From Nannocystis sp. RBIL2 (GTDB lineage: Bacteria > Myxococcota_A > Polyangia > Nannocystales > Nannocystaceae), in NCBI RefSeq assembly GCF_026626745.1, contig NZ_JAPNJW010000001.1, positions 1,036,311 through 1,100,310 on the forward strand: a stretch of 64,000 bases of DNA, written 5' to 3'. The notes under the pieces are model-generated. The model had not been told where the DNA came from and did not search any database. It saw only the letters and a list, made by a program, of their open reading frames with translations. Below are positions 17,293 through 25,731 of this stretch, piece by piece. Position 1 is the first letter of the stretch; every line of letters begins with the position of its first letter. Position numbers and translations under genes: made by a program.

Positions 17293-18207
17293 TGGCTCCT
17301 GCTCGCGCTCGCGGCCTGCGCCGGCGGCGACGGCCGCGACGACGTGTCCGGCAGCGGCCAGACCGAGCCCGCCTCGACCGGCACCGACGCGACCGGCGCT
17401 GCCTCGACCGAGCCCGACACCGGCGACGTCCCGCCGACCTCCACCACCGACGCCAGCAGCAGCAGCAGCAGCGCCAGCGGCGTCGACGACCCGCCGCTCG
17501 TGTGCGACCCGCTGACCACCTGCGGCGTGCAGTGCGTCGACCTCATGACCGACCCGGCCAATTGCGGCCAGTGCGGCATCAGCTGCGTGATCCCGCGGGC
17601 CACCGCGGCGTGCAGCGTCGGCCAGTGCGCCCTCGGCGAGTGCGACGACGGCTGGTTCGACTGCGACGAGGACCCCAACAACGGCTGCGAGCAACAACTC
17701 GCCCCCGGGCAGATGTGCGGCCTCGTCTGCAAGCCGAACAAGGCCGAGGCCTGCAACCTGTTCGACGACAACTGCGACGGCCAGTGCGACGAGGGCGCCC
17801 TGCCCGGCTGCCGCGTCGGCGTCCACCGCAGCTCGAGCCCGACTCTCGGCCACTTCTACACGACCGACGCCGCCGAGGCGATGTCCGGCGATTTCACGCC
17901 CGAGTCGCTCAACTTCTATTATTTGTACTCGGCCGCAGGCGCCGGCGTGGTGCCGTTCTACCGCTGCCTCAAGCCCAACGGCCGCCGCTTCTACACCACC
18001 AGCGGCACCTGCGAGAACGCGGCCACCCTCGAGGGCCCGCTCGGCCACATCGCCACCGACCCGCAGTGCGGCGCCGTCCCGCTGTTCCGCCTCTACGGCG
18101 CGGGCGACCACTTCTACACCACCAGCGAGGCCGAACGAGACGGCGCGGTGGCGATGTACGGCTATCAATACGAGGCAGTCGCCGGCTACGTGTGGGCCGG
18201 CCCGTGA
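17278..18207 (+). CDS. lipoprotein with Cys-rich region and DUF5648 repeats
   Basis: A 309-residue exported protein. The signal peptide MSRGTWLLLALAAC ends in an LAAC lipobox, followed by a Ser/Thr/Asp linker with a run of serines to about residue 75. Residues about 80-180 are Cys-rich (CGVQCVDLMTDPANCGQCG, then NLFDDNCDGQCDEG). The C-terminal ~130 residues carry repeated HFYTT motifs (HFYTTDAAEA, RFYTTSGTCE, HFYTTSEAER), typical of the carbohydrate-associated DUF5648 repeats. An in-frame ATG at 17236 would add 14 residues, encoded entirely by the palindromic array, without improving the signal peptide; 17278 is preferred. The first five codons lie in the array. Confidence 0.75.
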   Translation: MSRGTWLLLALAACAGGDGRDDVSGSGQTEPASTGTDATGAASTEPDTGDVPPTSTTDASSSSSSASGVDDPPLVCDPLTTCGVQCVDLMTDPANCGQCGISCVIPRATAACSVGQCALGECDDGWFDCDEDPNNGCEQQLAPGQMCGLVCKPNKAEACNLFDDNCDGQCDEGALPGCRVGVHRSSSPTLGHFYTTDAAEAMSGDFTPESLNFYYLYSAAGAGVVPFYRCLKPNGRRFYTTSGTCENAATLEGPLGHIATDPQCGAVPLFRLYGAGDHFYTTSEAERDGAVAMYGYQYEAVAGYVWAGP

Positions 18208-18758
18208 ACGCCCACGCGGCCGCCTGAGCGCGCCGCCGCGGGCCCTCGGCGCCCCCGCCCCTCGCGGCTCCCGAGCCCCTCCGGCGCGCCCTCGCGACCG
18301 TCGGCTCGCAACGTTTCCTCGTGCCCGCGGACAGCGCTCGCGCGCCGCTGGGCCCGCTCGAACGCGCGCGGCCTGCCCTCGTCGCGCGATGCCATCGGAC
18401 CGGGCCTGAGCCCCGTCGACACCCAATCCGGGGGACGCGCCGACGGCCGGTCACCCCCTCCAACCCTCAACGTTCGTAGCGATTGCAACATTCGCCGAAT
18501 GGCACTTGTGGTCCTGACAGTGGCATACGGTGATTGTCCATTGTTCCGCCTCTGCGAACACCGCGCATTCCCATCGAACGACGCCTCGCAAGGGCGGTAT
18601 ATTTTGCGCCGAGGCTCCGCCGTATCCATGTCCGTGCAGCGGTGATTTCCATTGCGCCAGCCGGGCGCGTCTGTCAAATTGCTGGAGATTGGATGATTCG
18701 CCGGTGCGGCCGCTAGCGAGCGCGGCGGGCCGACACCGACGATTGCGGTGGGCTGACG
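18208..18758. other. 551-bp intergenic region with relatively low GC
   Basis: No credible gene. Up to about 18460 it is GC-rich without recognised structure. From about 18470 to 18700 base composition drops, unusual here, and the segment includes the TATATT at 18598-18603. It is probably the control region of the stressosome-like operon starting at 18759. Confidence 0.5.
18598..18603 (+). promoter_or_regulatory. candidate -10 element (TATATT)
   Basis: The strongest AT hexamer in the low-GC region upstream of the STAS operon, about 155 bp before its first ATG. No convincing -35 could be assigned. Confidence 0.3.
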
Positions 18759-19241
18759 ATGGACGACGACAGGGCACACTTCGAGTACCGAACACCGGTT
18801 ATTCAGCTGTGGGGGCGACTCGTCGTCCCGCTGCAGGGCGACATCACCGACGAGGTCGCGGCGGCGCTCGTCGACGACGTGCTCCGGCGGATCCGCGACA
18901 GCTCGGCCGCCGGCCTCGTCCTCGACGTCACCGGCATGTGGACGATCGACAGCCACCTCTGCCACGTCATCGCCGGCCTCGCCGCCGCGGCCCACCTGAT
19001 GGGCACGCCCACCGTCCTGTGCGGGATGAGCGGGGCCATCGCCATCACCCTCCAGACCATGGGCATCGATTTCCGCCAGCTCCACACCGCCCTGACCCTC
19101 GAAGACGCGCTCGAACGCCTGGGCGTCGAGCCGTGCATTCGCGATATCGACCTCGAGGCTCAGGGCCCCCCGTTACCGGATAGAGGAGAACTAAACGATG
19201 GATACGCACCCCCACCGTCCGCCCGAGACACCAACCCTTGA
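18759..19241 (+). CDS. stand-alone STAS protein, RsbS-like
   Basis: A 160-residue cytoplasmic protein that is essentially one STAS domain plus a short tail. It matches RsbS closely. The segment LDVTGMWTIDSHLCHVI keeps a Ser at the position of the RsbS phosphoserine (IVDSF in Bacillus), and CGMSGAIAITLQTMGID then HTALTLEDALERL follow the RsbS C-terminus. RsbS is the scaffold of the stressosome, phosphorylated by RsbT to release it. First gene of an overlapping three-gene unit: the next start (19198) lies 44 bp inside this frame. No RsbT-like kinase or PP2C phosphatase is visible nearby. The C-terminal ~20 residues (GYAPPPSARDTNP) overlap the next gene and may not be conserved. Confidence 0.82.
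   Translation: MDDDRAHFEYRTPVIQLWGRLVVPLQGDITDEVAAALVDDVLRRIRDSSAAGLVLDVTGMWTIDSHLCHVIAGLAAAAHLMGTPTVLCGMSGAIAITLQTMGIDFRQLHTALTLEDALERLGVEPCIRDIDLEAQGPPLPDRGELNDGYAPPPSARDTNP
19185..19190 (+). promoter_or_regulatory. strong Shine-Dalgarno within the upstream STAS gene
   Basis: AGAGGAGAAC, core GAGGAG, lies about 8 bases before the ATG at 19198, inside the preceding reading frame. It fixes the overlapping start. Confidence 0.55.
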
Positions 19242-20313
19242 AGTATGTGGCCTCGAATACCGCTGGGACCTCGCCCGCGGCAGCTTCACCATCAGCGGCG
19301 TCGCCGGCGTCGCCTTTTTCCGTGATTCGACGCTGGCGCGGCTCCTCGTCGGATTTTTGACCACACTCGGACCGCATCGATTCGCGCTGATGATGCTCGC
19401 CGAGGGTCAGCGCAGCATCGATGAGGATTGGGACATCATCGCCGCCCACTCCAGCTTCGAGGCCGGCTTCGCCGAGCTCGCCAAGTACGCATATACGGCC
19501 GGGTGGGGGCGCTGGGAGCTGATCGGCATCGACCGCGAGGCGCGGCGCGGCGTGTTCCGCGTCCACAACGGCTGGGAGGGCGCGATCCAGCGGGCCACGG
19601 CGCTCAACTGGGGCGTCGGCCTGGTCGCCGGCAAGTTCACCGGCTTTTGTCAGAAGCTGTTCGGCTGCAACTGCTGGCCGCGCCAGACCCGGTTCATCGC
19701 CGACGGCGACGCCTGGGACGAAGTCATCGTCGAGCCCTCGCAGCGCACCGTCACCGACGAGCTGGGCGCGCTGGCCGACGCCGGCCTGGCGACCAACGCC
19801 GACCTGCAGCGCCTGCTCGCCGACCTCAAGCTCAGCGCGGCGACGCGCGAGCGCGCCCTGGCCGAGCGCGACCGCATGGTCGAGGAGCTGCAGGACAAGC
19901 TCCACATCATCGCCGAGCAGCGGGTCGCCATCGCCGCCCTCTCGACCCCGATCGTACAACTATGGGACGAGGTGCTGGCGGTCCCGATCGTCGGGGCCAT
20001 CGACGCCGAGCGGACCGGTCGATTGATGGAGAAGCTGCTCGCCAGCATCATCGACAGCAAGTCGCGCTTCGCCATCCTCGACGTCACCGGCGTCGAGACC
20101 ATCGACGCCGCCACCGCCGACAACTTCGTCCGCATCATCCGCGCCGTCCAGCTCCTCGGCGCCCACGGCGTGCTGTCCGGCATCGTCCCCGCGGTCGCGC
20201 AGACGCTCGTCGACCTCGGCGTCGACCTGTCCGGCGTGCGCACCTTCGCCAACCTCCGCGAGGCGCTCAAGGCCTGCCTCGCCGAGCCCGGGAGGACCCG
20301 CCGCCATGCCTGA
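19198..20313 (+). CDS. V4R-like sensor domain fused to STAS (RsbR-like)
   Basis: A 371-residue cytoplasmic protein. Residues about 15-185 resemble the V4R/XylR-N sensor fold: FLTTLGPHRFALMMLAEGQR near 50, AGWGRWELIGID near 100, FRVHNGWEGA near 120 and a late CNCWPRQTRF with paired cysteines, often metal- or ligand-binding in that family. A coiled coil follows at about 200-240 (AATRERALAERDRMVEELQDK). The C-terminal STAS domain (about 240-365) contains VQLWDEVLAVPIVG and ILDVTGVETIDAATADNFV, as in RsbR; the Thr of LTGIRPE is Ser here (LSGIVPAV). It probably senses a small molecule and feeds the stressosome (inference). It overlaps both neighbours. Confidence 0.78.
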   Translation: MDTHPHRPPETPTLEVCGLEYRWDLARGSFTISGVAGVAFFRDSTLARLLVGFLTTLGPHRFALMMLAEGQRSIDEDWDIIAAHSSFEAGFAELAKYAYTAGWGRWELIGIDREARRGVFRVHNGWEGAIQRATALNWGVGLVAGKFTGFCQKLFGCNCWPRQTRFIADGDAWDEVIVEPSQRTVTDELGALADAGLATNADLQRLLADLKLSAATRERALAERDRMVEELQDKLHIIAEQRVAIAALSTPIVQLWDEVLAVPIVGAIDAERTGRLMEKLLASIIDSKSRFAILDVTGVETIDAATADNFVRIIRAVQLLGAHGVLSGIVPAVAQTLVDLGVDLSGVRTFANLREALKACLAEPGRTRRHA

Positions 20314-21100
20314 CCTGCACCGCCGCTTCTTCGACCTCAGCACCGAGCTGCTCTGCACCGCCGACAGCGGCAGCGGCTACTTCGTCGACCTCAGCCCCGG
20401 GTGGGAGCAGATCCTCGGCTGGACCCTCGACGAGCTGCGCAGCGCGCCGTTCATGGACTTCGTCGACCCCGCCGACCGCGACTCCACCCTCGCCGCCACC
20501 GCGCGCCTCGCCGGCGGCAGCGACATCGTCCGCTTCGAGAACCGCTACCGCCGCAAGGACGGCTCGTACGTCCCGCTCGAGTGGGCCTCGACCGCGCCGC
20601 AGGCCCCGGGCGACCCGATCTGCGCCGTCGCCCGCCTCGTCGCCACGCCCGACGCCGCCGACGCCGCCGACATCCGGCTCGGCGAGATCCGCCGCGAAGC
20701 CCTCACCGCCGCGGTCTCGACCCCGATCATTCAGGTGTGGGACGACATCGTCACCATGCCGGTGGTCGGCCTCGTCGACAGCGTGCGCGCGGCCGACATG
20801 AAGTCGGCCCTGCTCGCCGCCGTGGCCCGCACCGGGGCCAAGTTCGCCATCGTCGATCTCACCGGCGTCGACGTCGTCGACACCGCCACCGCCGATCACC
20901 TGCTCCGGGTCATGCGCGCGGTCCAGCTGCTCGGGGCCCGCTGCGTGATCACGGGGATCCAGCCGTCGGTCGCGCAGATCATCGTCGGCCTCGGCCTCGG
21001 CCTCCCCGGCGTCGTCACCCTCCGCAGCCTGCGGGAGGGGCTGCGCTTCTGCCTGCGCGACCTCGGCTACGCCGTCCGGCGCGAGCAGGCGACGCCGTAG
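20306..21100 (+). CDS. PAS-STAS regulator, RsbR-like
   Basis: A 264-residue protein, third in the overlapping STAS unit; its ATG lies 8 bp inside the previous frame. Residues about 5-120 form a PAS domain (GYFVDLSPGWEQILGWTLDE, then ENRYRRKDGSYVPLEW). Residues about 140-250 form a STAS domain with VQ/IQVWDDIVTMPVVGLVD and IVDLTGVDVVDTATADHLL. It keeps both RsbR-type Thr positions (VVDT and ITGIQP), so of the four RsbR-like proteins in the window it is the best candidate for RsbT-dependent phosphorylation. The ligand of the PAS domain is unknown. Confidence 0.83.
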   Translation: MPDLHRRFFDLSTELLCTADSGSGYFVDLSPGWEQILGWTLDELRSAPFMDFVDPADRDSTLAATARLAGGSDIVRFENRYRRKDGSYVPLEWASTAPQAPGDPICAVARLVATPDAADAADIRLGEIRREALTAAVSTPIIQVWDDIVTMPVVGLVDSVRAADMKSALLAAVARTGAKFAIVDLTGVDVVDTATADHLLRVMRAVQLLGARCVITGIQPSVAQIIVGLGLGLPGVVTLRSLREGLRFCLRDLGYAVRREQATP

Positions 21101-21228
21101 GTGCATCTCGCTTCACGCCTCGTCGGCGCCGACCCGCGCCGCTCGCGGGCAGGGTCTGCGTGCCTTCCCCACTCGCCGGCGGTGTGGTGAACATCATCGC
21201 TACGCGTTGCTGCGCGCCCGCCGTCCGC

Positions 21229-21234
21229 TAGGTT
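21229..21234 (+). promoter_or_regulatory. candidate -10 element (TAGGTT)
   Basis: TAGGTT lies 24 bp before the ATG at 21259. Unlike the leaderless cases, an AAGGGAG Shine-Dalgarno (about 21242-21248) lies between them. Confidence 0.45.
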
Positions 21235-21258
21235 TTCCCCGCAAGGGAGACGACCCGG

Positions 21259-21423
21259 ATGTCCACGAAATTGTCCTTCGGCCTATTCATAGCATTGGCG
21301 ACTGCCGCGCTCGCGTTCGACGATTGCATCTTCATCAACTTCGGCGACGAGGACGACGAAGACCGCGAGCAACCGGACCAGGACGTCCCTCCCCACCTCC
21401 GCGCCGCCGCTGCGGCCGCGTGA
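21259..21423 (+). CDS. small acidic secreted peptide
   Basis: A 54-residue open frame. Residues 1-20 (MSTKLSFGLFIALATAALAF) form a clean signal peptide, followed by a short very acidic segment (DDCIFINFGDEDDEDREQ) with one Cys, and an Ala-rich tail. It has its own promoter-like TAGGTT box and a good Shine-Dalgarno (AAGGGAG, about 10 bases before the ATG). It lies alone between the STAS operon and the M28 peptidase. No family recognised. The acidic patch could bind metal, but this is not established. Confidence 0.55.
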   Translation: MSTKLSFGLFIALATAALAFDDCIFINFGDEDDEDREQPDQDVPPHLRAAAAAA

Positions 21424-21490
21424 CGACCACGCGCTCGCGGGCCGGTAGCCCGCGCGCGCCACCGCTCGCCGAAGCGGACGCCGATTCGGG

Positions 21491-21496
21491 TATCTT
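21491..21496 (+). promoter_or_regulatory. candidate -10 element of a leaderless transcript (TATCTT)
   Basis: TATCTT ends exactly 6 bp before the GTG at 21503 (gap GATCGC, no Shine-Dalgarno). Confidence 0.55.
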
Positions 21497-21502
21497 GATC
21501 GC

Positions 21503-23020
21503 GTGCGCCGCGAGCCCCCGATCCGTCGAGCCTGGCCCCTCGCGCTCGCCTTCGCGGCGGCGTCGGCCTGCACGGCGCCGCACGACGCCTCGCCGACGGG
21601 CTGCCCCGCGCCGCTCGCCGAGTCGGTGGACGTCGCCGCGCTCGAGCAGCACCTGCTCGCCCTCGCCGACCTCGCGCGCGCCCACGCGGACACCCGCGCC
21701 GCCGGCAGCGACGGCTTCTCGGCCTCGGCCGACTACGTCGCCGAGCAGCTCGCCGCCGCCGGCCTGAGCGTCCGCCGCGAGCCGTTCACCTTCGTCGACT
21801 TCGTCCTCCTGGCCCCTCCGCGCCTGCTCCGGCCCGACGTCGCGGCCCCCGAGTACGTCGCCGGCGTCGACTTCCGCGTCGCCACCTTCTCGGCCAGCGG
21901 CGACGTGGCCGGGCCCGTGATCGCAATCGACCTGTCCCTCGGGCCAGGCAACGACTCGACCAGCGGCTGCCAGGCCGAGGACTTCGCCGGCTTCTTCCCC
22001 AGCAGCATCGCCCTGTTGCAGCGCGGCGGCTGCACCCACCAGCAGAAGGTCGACAACGCCGTCGCGGCCGGCGCCGCCGCCGTCGTCTACTTCAACCAGG
22101 GCGACATCGCCGAGCGCTCGCCCCTGTTCACGCCGCGCCTCGACCGCCGCACCACGATCCCCGTGGTCGCCCTGCCGTACGTGCTCGGCGAGGCCCTCGC
22201 GCAGCAGACCGACCTGCAGCTGCGCCTCGTCGTCGCCGCCGAGGCCGTCGTGCGCGAGACCGTCAACGTGATCGCCGACACCGCGCCGACCGCCAGCGGC
22301 CGCGTCGTCATGCTCGGCGCCCACCTCGACTCGGTGCCCGCCGGCCCGGGCGTCAACGACAACGGCTCCGGCGTCGCCGCGCTGCTCGGCATCGCCGGCG
22401 CCCTGCCGCGCTGTGACCTGCGCCATCAGGTCCGCTTCGCCTTCTGGGGCGCCGAGGAGCTCGGCCTGCTCGGATCGAGCTTCCACGTGGAAGCGCTGCC
22501 CGCGGCCGAACGGTCCGCGATCGCGCTCTACCTCAACCTCGACATGATCGCCTCGCCCAACCCGGTCCGCTTCGTCTACGACGGCGACGGCTCGGCGTGG
22601 CAGAAGGCCGGCCCCGCCGGCTCGGCCGCGATCGAGGCCGCCTTCACCGACTACTTCGCCGCCCTCGACGTGCCTACCCGCGAGACCCCGTTCGACGGCC
22701 GCTCCGATTATTGGGCCTTCATCCGCCACGAGATCCCCGCCGGCGGCCTGTTCACCGGCGCCGAGGCCCGCAAGAGCCCCCACGAGGCCCAGCTGTTCGG
22801 CGGCGAGGCCGAGGTCGCCTACGACCCCTGCTACCACGCGCCCTGCGACGACCGCGACAACTACAGCCGCGACGCCTTGCTCGAGAACACCCGCGCCACC
22901 GCGCACGTGCTCGCTACGTTCGCTATGAACGACCCCCCGCTGCCCGACGAGCCACCGCCCGTCGCCCCGCGCGCAGCCCTCGACCTGCACGCCCCCGAGC
23001 ATTGCGACGACAGCCGCTGA
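21503..23020 (+). CDS. M28-family metallopeptidase with PA domain, lipoprotein
   Basis: A 505-residue secreted zinc aminopeptidase-like enzyme. The signal peptide ends near residue 20 (AAASAC). A PA insert lies at about 120-240 (IALLQRGGCTHQQKVDNA). The M28 catalytic core follows: GAHLDSVPAGPGVNDNGSG near 272 supplies His and the bridging Asp, FWGAEELGLLGS near 315 the catalytic Glu-Glu pair, LYLNLDMIA near 340 a zinc-binding Asp, and GRSDYWAFIRHEIP near 395 precedes the last ligand region. It probably digests extracellular peptides, fitting a predatory or scavenging myxobacterium (inference). The start is set by the TATCTT box. A palindromic unit variant (TGTCC-CTCG-GGCCA) lies at 21933-21946. 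Confidence 0.88.
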   Translation: MRREPPIRRAWPLALAFAAASACTAPHDASPTGCPAPLAESVDVAALEQHLLALADLARAHADTRAAGSDGFSASADYVAEQLAAAGLSVRREPFTFVDFVLLAPPRLLRPDVAAPEYVAGVDFRVATFSASGDVAGPVIAIDLSLGPGNDSTSGCQAEDFAGFFPSSIALLQRGGCTHQQKVDNAVAAGAAAVVYFNQGDIAERSPLFTPRLDRRTTIPVVALPYVLGEALAQQTDLQLRLVVAAEAVVRETVNVIADTAPTASGRVVMLGAHLDSVPAGPGVNDNGSGVAALLGIAGALPRCDLRHQVRFAFWGAEELGLLGSSFHVEALPAAERSAIALYLNLDMIASPNPVRFVYDGDGSAWQKAGPAGSAAIEAAFTDYFAALDVPTRETPFDGRSDYWAFIRHEIPAGGLFTGAEARKSPHEAQLFGGEAEVAYDPCYHAPCDDRDNYSRDALLENTRATAHVLATFAMNDPPLPDEPPPVAPRAALDLHAPEHCDDSR

Positions 23021-23301
23021 GCCGCCGAGCAGAGCCGCCGACCGTCGATCCCGCGCAGCCGTCGTGCCAGTCGCCGCGCATCGTCGCCGCGCGCGCCCGC
23101 CGTGCCACGCCCGCACTCGCGTGCGTCGAAGTCGAAGTCGCAATCGCGGCCATCGACAAGTGCGCGCGGACAATCGCCCGCACGCAGCCTTGTGATGACG
23201 TCGCCGCAGCGGCGCCCCCTCCGCAGCGTCCGCGAGGATCGCCGCCGAAGCCCCCGCGTGCGCCGTTCCGCACCGGCGGCGAGTGCGACCGCCGCGGGTG
23301 C

Positions 23302-23307
23302 TACGTT
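23302..23307 (+). promoter_or_regulatory. candidate -10 element (TACGTT)
   Basis: TACGTT ends 9 bp before the ATG at 23317, giving at most a 2-3 base leader. The 296-bp gap before this gene (23021-23316) shows no other recognisable feature. Confidence 0.45.
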
Positions 23308-23316
23308 GCATCCGGA

Positions 23317-24852
23317 ATGCGCGAGCCTGCCGCTCTCCTCCCCGATGTCGCGCGCCGGATCGCCGACGCGCTCGCCGGCCTCGGCGCCCTCGACGCCGTC
23401 GTCGCCGTCCCGCCGCACGCGGCCGTCGTCGTCGCCACCGGCGCTGCCGCCGGCCTCCTCGCCCACTTTCCCGACGATCCCCGGCGCCACCCCCTCGCGC
23501 GCTGCCTCGCCGGCGCAGTCGTCGACGAGGAGGCCGAGCGCATCGGCGAAGACGGCCGCGTCACTCGCTTCCGCGCGCGCGCAGTGCCGGTGCGCGACGG
23601 CGACGGGGCCATCCTCGCCGCCGTCGCAGTGTTCGCCGAGCTCACCACCGAGCGGCGCCGCCTCACCGCCGCCGAGCTGCTCGACGACGCCGGCCGCGTC
23701 CTTCTCGAGTCGCTCGAGCTCGCCCGCGTCGCCCAGCTCGGCGCCGAGCTGCTGGTCCCGCGGCTCGGCGACGTCTGCCTCGTCTCGCTGCTCGAGAACG
23801 AGGACGAGCTGCGCCTCCTCGGCCTGGCCCACGCCGATCCGGCCCAGCTCGCGCACGAGCGGCCGCTGCGCGACCTCTTCCCGCTGCAGGACCTCGCCTG
23901 GGATGTCCTTCAGGACAGCCGCGCCCGCCTCGTAGACGACCTCGGCCCGCTCGATCCCCCGCTGCACGCCCTCGGACTGCGCACCGCCATCCTCGCGCCG
24001 CTGCTCGCCCGCGGCCGCGCGCTCGGGGTCGTCCGCCTGCTCGCCGCGCGTCGGCTCGACGACGACGACCTCGAGCTGGTGCGCCGCGTCGGCGACCGGC
24101 TCGCCCTCGCCCTCGACAACGCCCGCGAGCACGCCGAGGCCCTGCGCGCCAGCCAGGCCCGCGAGGACGTGCTCACCGTCGTCTCGCACGACCTCCGCAA
24201 CCCGCTCAGCGCCATCACCCTCGGCGCCACAGTCCTGGTCAAGAAGCTGCGCGACGCCGAGGAGAACGTCGCGGTCATCCAGCGCAGCGCGGCTCGCATC
24301 GAGCGCCTCACCGAGAACCTGCTCGACCTCGCCGGCGCCCAGGCCGGCCGTCCCACCGTGCTCGAGCGCGAGGTCGCCGACGCCCGCGAGATCCTCGAGG
24401 ACGCGCTCGCCCTGCAGAAGCCGCTCGCCGACAAGAAGAGCGTGCGCCTGGTCGCCCGCCTGCGCATGGCTCAGGCCCCGCTGTTCTGCGATCGCACCCG
24501 GATCGCCCAGGTGTTCGGCAACCTCCTCGACAACGCGATCAAGTTCAGCGCCTCCGGCCAGGAGGTCGTCGTCGAGGGCGACCTCGTCGACGGCCAGGTC
24601 CGCTTCTCCGTCCGCGACCAGGGCCCCGGGATCGAAGAGGCCGACCTCCCGCACATCTTCGAACCGTTCTGGTCGACCGTGCGCGGCGGCAAGAAGGGCC
24701 TCGGCCTCGGCCTCTCGATCGCCCGCAGCATCGTCGACGCCCACGACGGCCGCATGTCGGTCGCCAGCGACCACGCCGGCGCAGTGTTCACCTTCACCCT
24801 GCCGCTCGCCCACGGCGCGCCCGGCGAGGACGCGCCCGTCGACGAATCATGA
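23317..24852 (+). CDS. sensor histidine kinase (GAF-HisKA-HATPase_c)
   Basis: A 511-residue soluble two-component kinase without membrane segments. Residues about 1-110 look PAS-like (GRVTRFRARAVPVRDGDGAI), about 125-265 like a GAF domain, then a HisKA dimerisation helix with the phospho-acceptor in VVSHDLRNPLS (His about 291). An HATPase_c domain lies at about 385-500, with an N-box (NLLDNAIKF), DQGPGIEEADLPHIFEPFW and GLGLGLSIARSIVDAHDG. No response regulator is adjacent, so the partner is elsewhere, as is common for myxobacterial orphan kinases. A palindromic unit at 23904-23917 encodes VLQDS in the GAF region. Two more units follow the stop. Confidence 0.88.
   Translation: MREPAALLPDVARRIADALAGLGALDAVVAVPPHAAVVVATGAAAGLLAHFPDDPRRHPLARCLAGAVVDEEAERIGEDGRVTRFRARAVPVRDGDGAILAAVAVFAELTTERRRLTAAELLDDAGRVLLESLELARVAQLGAELLVPRLGDVCLVSLLENEDELRLLGLAHADPAQLAHERPLRDLFPLQDLAWDVLQDSRARLVDDLGPLDPPLHALGLRTAILAPLLARGRALGVVRLLAARRLDDDDLELVRRVGDRLALALDNAREHAEALRASQAREDVLTVVSHDLRNPLSAITLGATVLVKKLRDAEENVAVIQRSAARIERLTENLLDLAGAQAGRPTVLEREVADAREILEDALALQKPLADKKSVRLVARLRMAQAPLFCDRTRIAQVFGNLLDNAIKFSASGQEVVVEGDLVDGQVRFSVRDQGPGIEEADLPHIFEPFWSTVRGGKKGLGLGLSIARSIVDAHDGRMSVASDHAGAVFTFTLPLAHGAPGEDAPVDES
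23904..23917. repeat. 14-bp palindromic unit inside a coding region
   Basis: TGTCC-TTCA-GGACA, identical to 3182-3195 and in the same reading phase. Confidence 0.85.
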
Positions 24853-24854
24853 CA

Positions 24855-24882
24855 TGTCCCCATCGACATGTCCTCGAAGCCA
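24855..24882. repeat. two-unit palindromic array between convergent genes
   Basis: TGTCC-CCAT-CGACA at 24855, then TGTCC-TCGA-AGCCA at 24869, in exact 14-bp phase. It lies 3 bp after the kinase stop and just before the 3' end of the SMR gene on the other strand. Confidence 0.75.
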
Positions 24883-24896
24883 TGTGATTACGCGCC

Positions 24897-25229
24897 TCAG
24901 CTCGGGTGTGCGCCGCCGAGCTCGAGCAAGACCACCCCCGCGACCACCAGGCCGATGCCGACCAACTGCGCGCCGGTCAGCGTCTCGGCGAACGCGAACC
25001 AGCTCACCAGCGCCACCAGCACCACGCCGACGCCCGCCCACACCGCGTAGGCGATCCCCAGCGGGATCCCGCGGCCGAGCGCGAGCGCGAGCGCGACGAA
25101 CGCCAGCACGTAGCCGCAGACCACGATCGGGTACGACCACCACGTGGCCCGCTCGCCCGCGGTGAAGCGCAGGAACGACGTGGCGACCACTTCGAAAACG
25201 ATCGCCGCCGACAGGAACAGGTACGCCAC
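24897..25229 (-). CDS. SMR-family small multidrug efflux transporter
   Basis: A 110-residue protein with four predicted helices, the size of EmrE-type small multidrug resistance proteins, which dimerise in the inner membrane and exchange protons for cationic drugs or guanidinium. The first helix VVAYLFLSAAIVFEVVATSF has the essential membrane-embedded Glu at the EmrE Glu14 position. The rest follows the family pattern (GIPLGIAYAVWAGVG, then WFAFAETLTGAQLVGIGLVV). The GTG at 25229 is preferred: a GGAGG lies 5 bases upstream on the minus strand, and it gives the family length. A TATGGT box lies further upstream. Confidence 0.88.
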   Translation of the reverse strand: MAYLFLSAAIVFEVVATSFLRFTAGERATWWSYPIVVCGYVLAFVALALALGRGIPLGIAYAVWAGVGVVLVALVSWFAFAETLTGAQLVGIGLVVAGVVLLELGGAHPS

Positions 25230-25401
25230 GACGACCTCCAGGGACGCCTCGCACCATACCACCGACCCGCCCTCGCTCCTCGGAGCGCGCCACGCCCGGC
25301 CTTCGGACGCGGCAGCGAGCTCGGCCGCGAAGCGCATGACGTCGGCGAAAGTCGCCGCGACCGTCCGTCTCACCGGCCCCATCGGTCCTCGGACCCACGA
25401 G

Positions 25402-25426
25402 ATGACATGTCCGCAAGGACATCTCG
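25402..25426. repeat. 25-bp direct repeat with a 14-bp palindromic unit, copy 1
   Basis: The core TGTCC-GCAA-GGACA is at 25408-25421. The 25 bp are identical to 25524-25548, 122 bp away. Confidence 0.85.
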
Positions 25427-25523
25427 TCATTCACCGCCCGGCGCGCCGACGAGCTCGGCCGTCCCGGCGCCCGCGACGGCCCTCCGCTCGCTCGACTCGC
25501 CGCGGCGCCGCCTCGCCCGCGAC

Positions 25524-25548
25524 ATGACATGTCCGCAAGGACATCTCG
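25524..25548. repeat. 25-bp direct repeat with a 14-bp palindromic unit, copy 2
   Basis: The core TGTCC-GCAA-GGACA is at 25530-25543. The GCAA centre would form a GNRA tetraloop in RNA. Confidence 0.85.
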
Positions 25549-25725
25549 CTCGTCCGCCCGCCCGCAGCCGCGCCACCTGCGACAGGCGCCTGCCGCCGGG
25601 CTCGCTCGGCCGATCGACGATTCGCGCCGCGCGACACGCCGGTCGTCGGCCCCGAATACGGATTCGCGGCGGGCATGACCGGGCTTCTGTCGTATCCCCT
25701 CGCCGGCAGCGCCGACCGCCGCGGT

Positions 25726-25731
25726 TAGCAT
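25726..25731 (+). promoter_or_regulatory. candidate -10 element (TAGCAT)
   Basis: TAGCAT ends 10 bp before the ATG at 25742. It overlaps the alternative ATG at 25730, which argues against that start. Confidence 0.45.

Noticed and set aside
18500..18515. Sigma-54 promoter before the STAS operon
   Set aside because: TGGCACTTGTGGTCCT has a good -24 half, but the -12 half reads GTCCT instead of TTGCW and lacks the essential GC; no enhancer-binding-protein gene is nearby.
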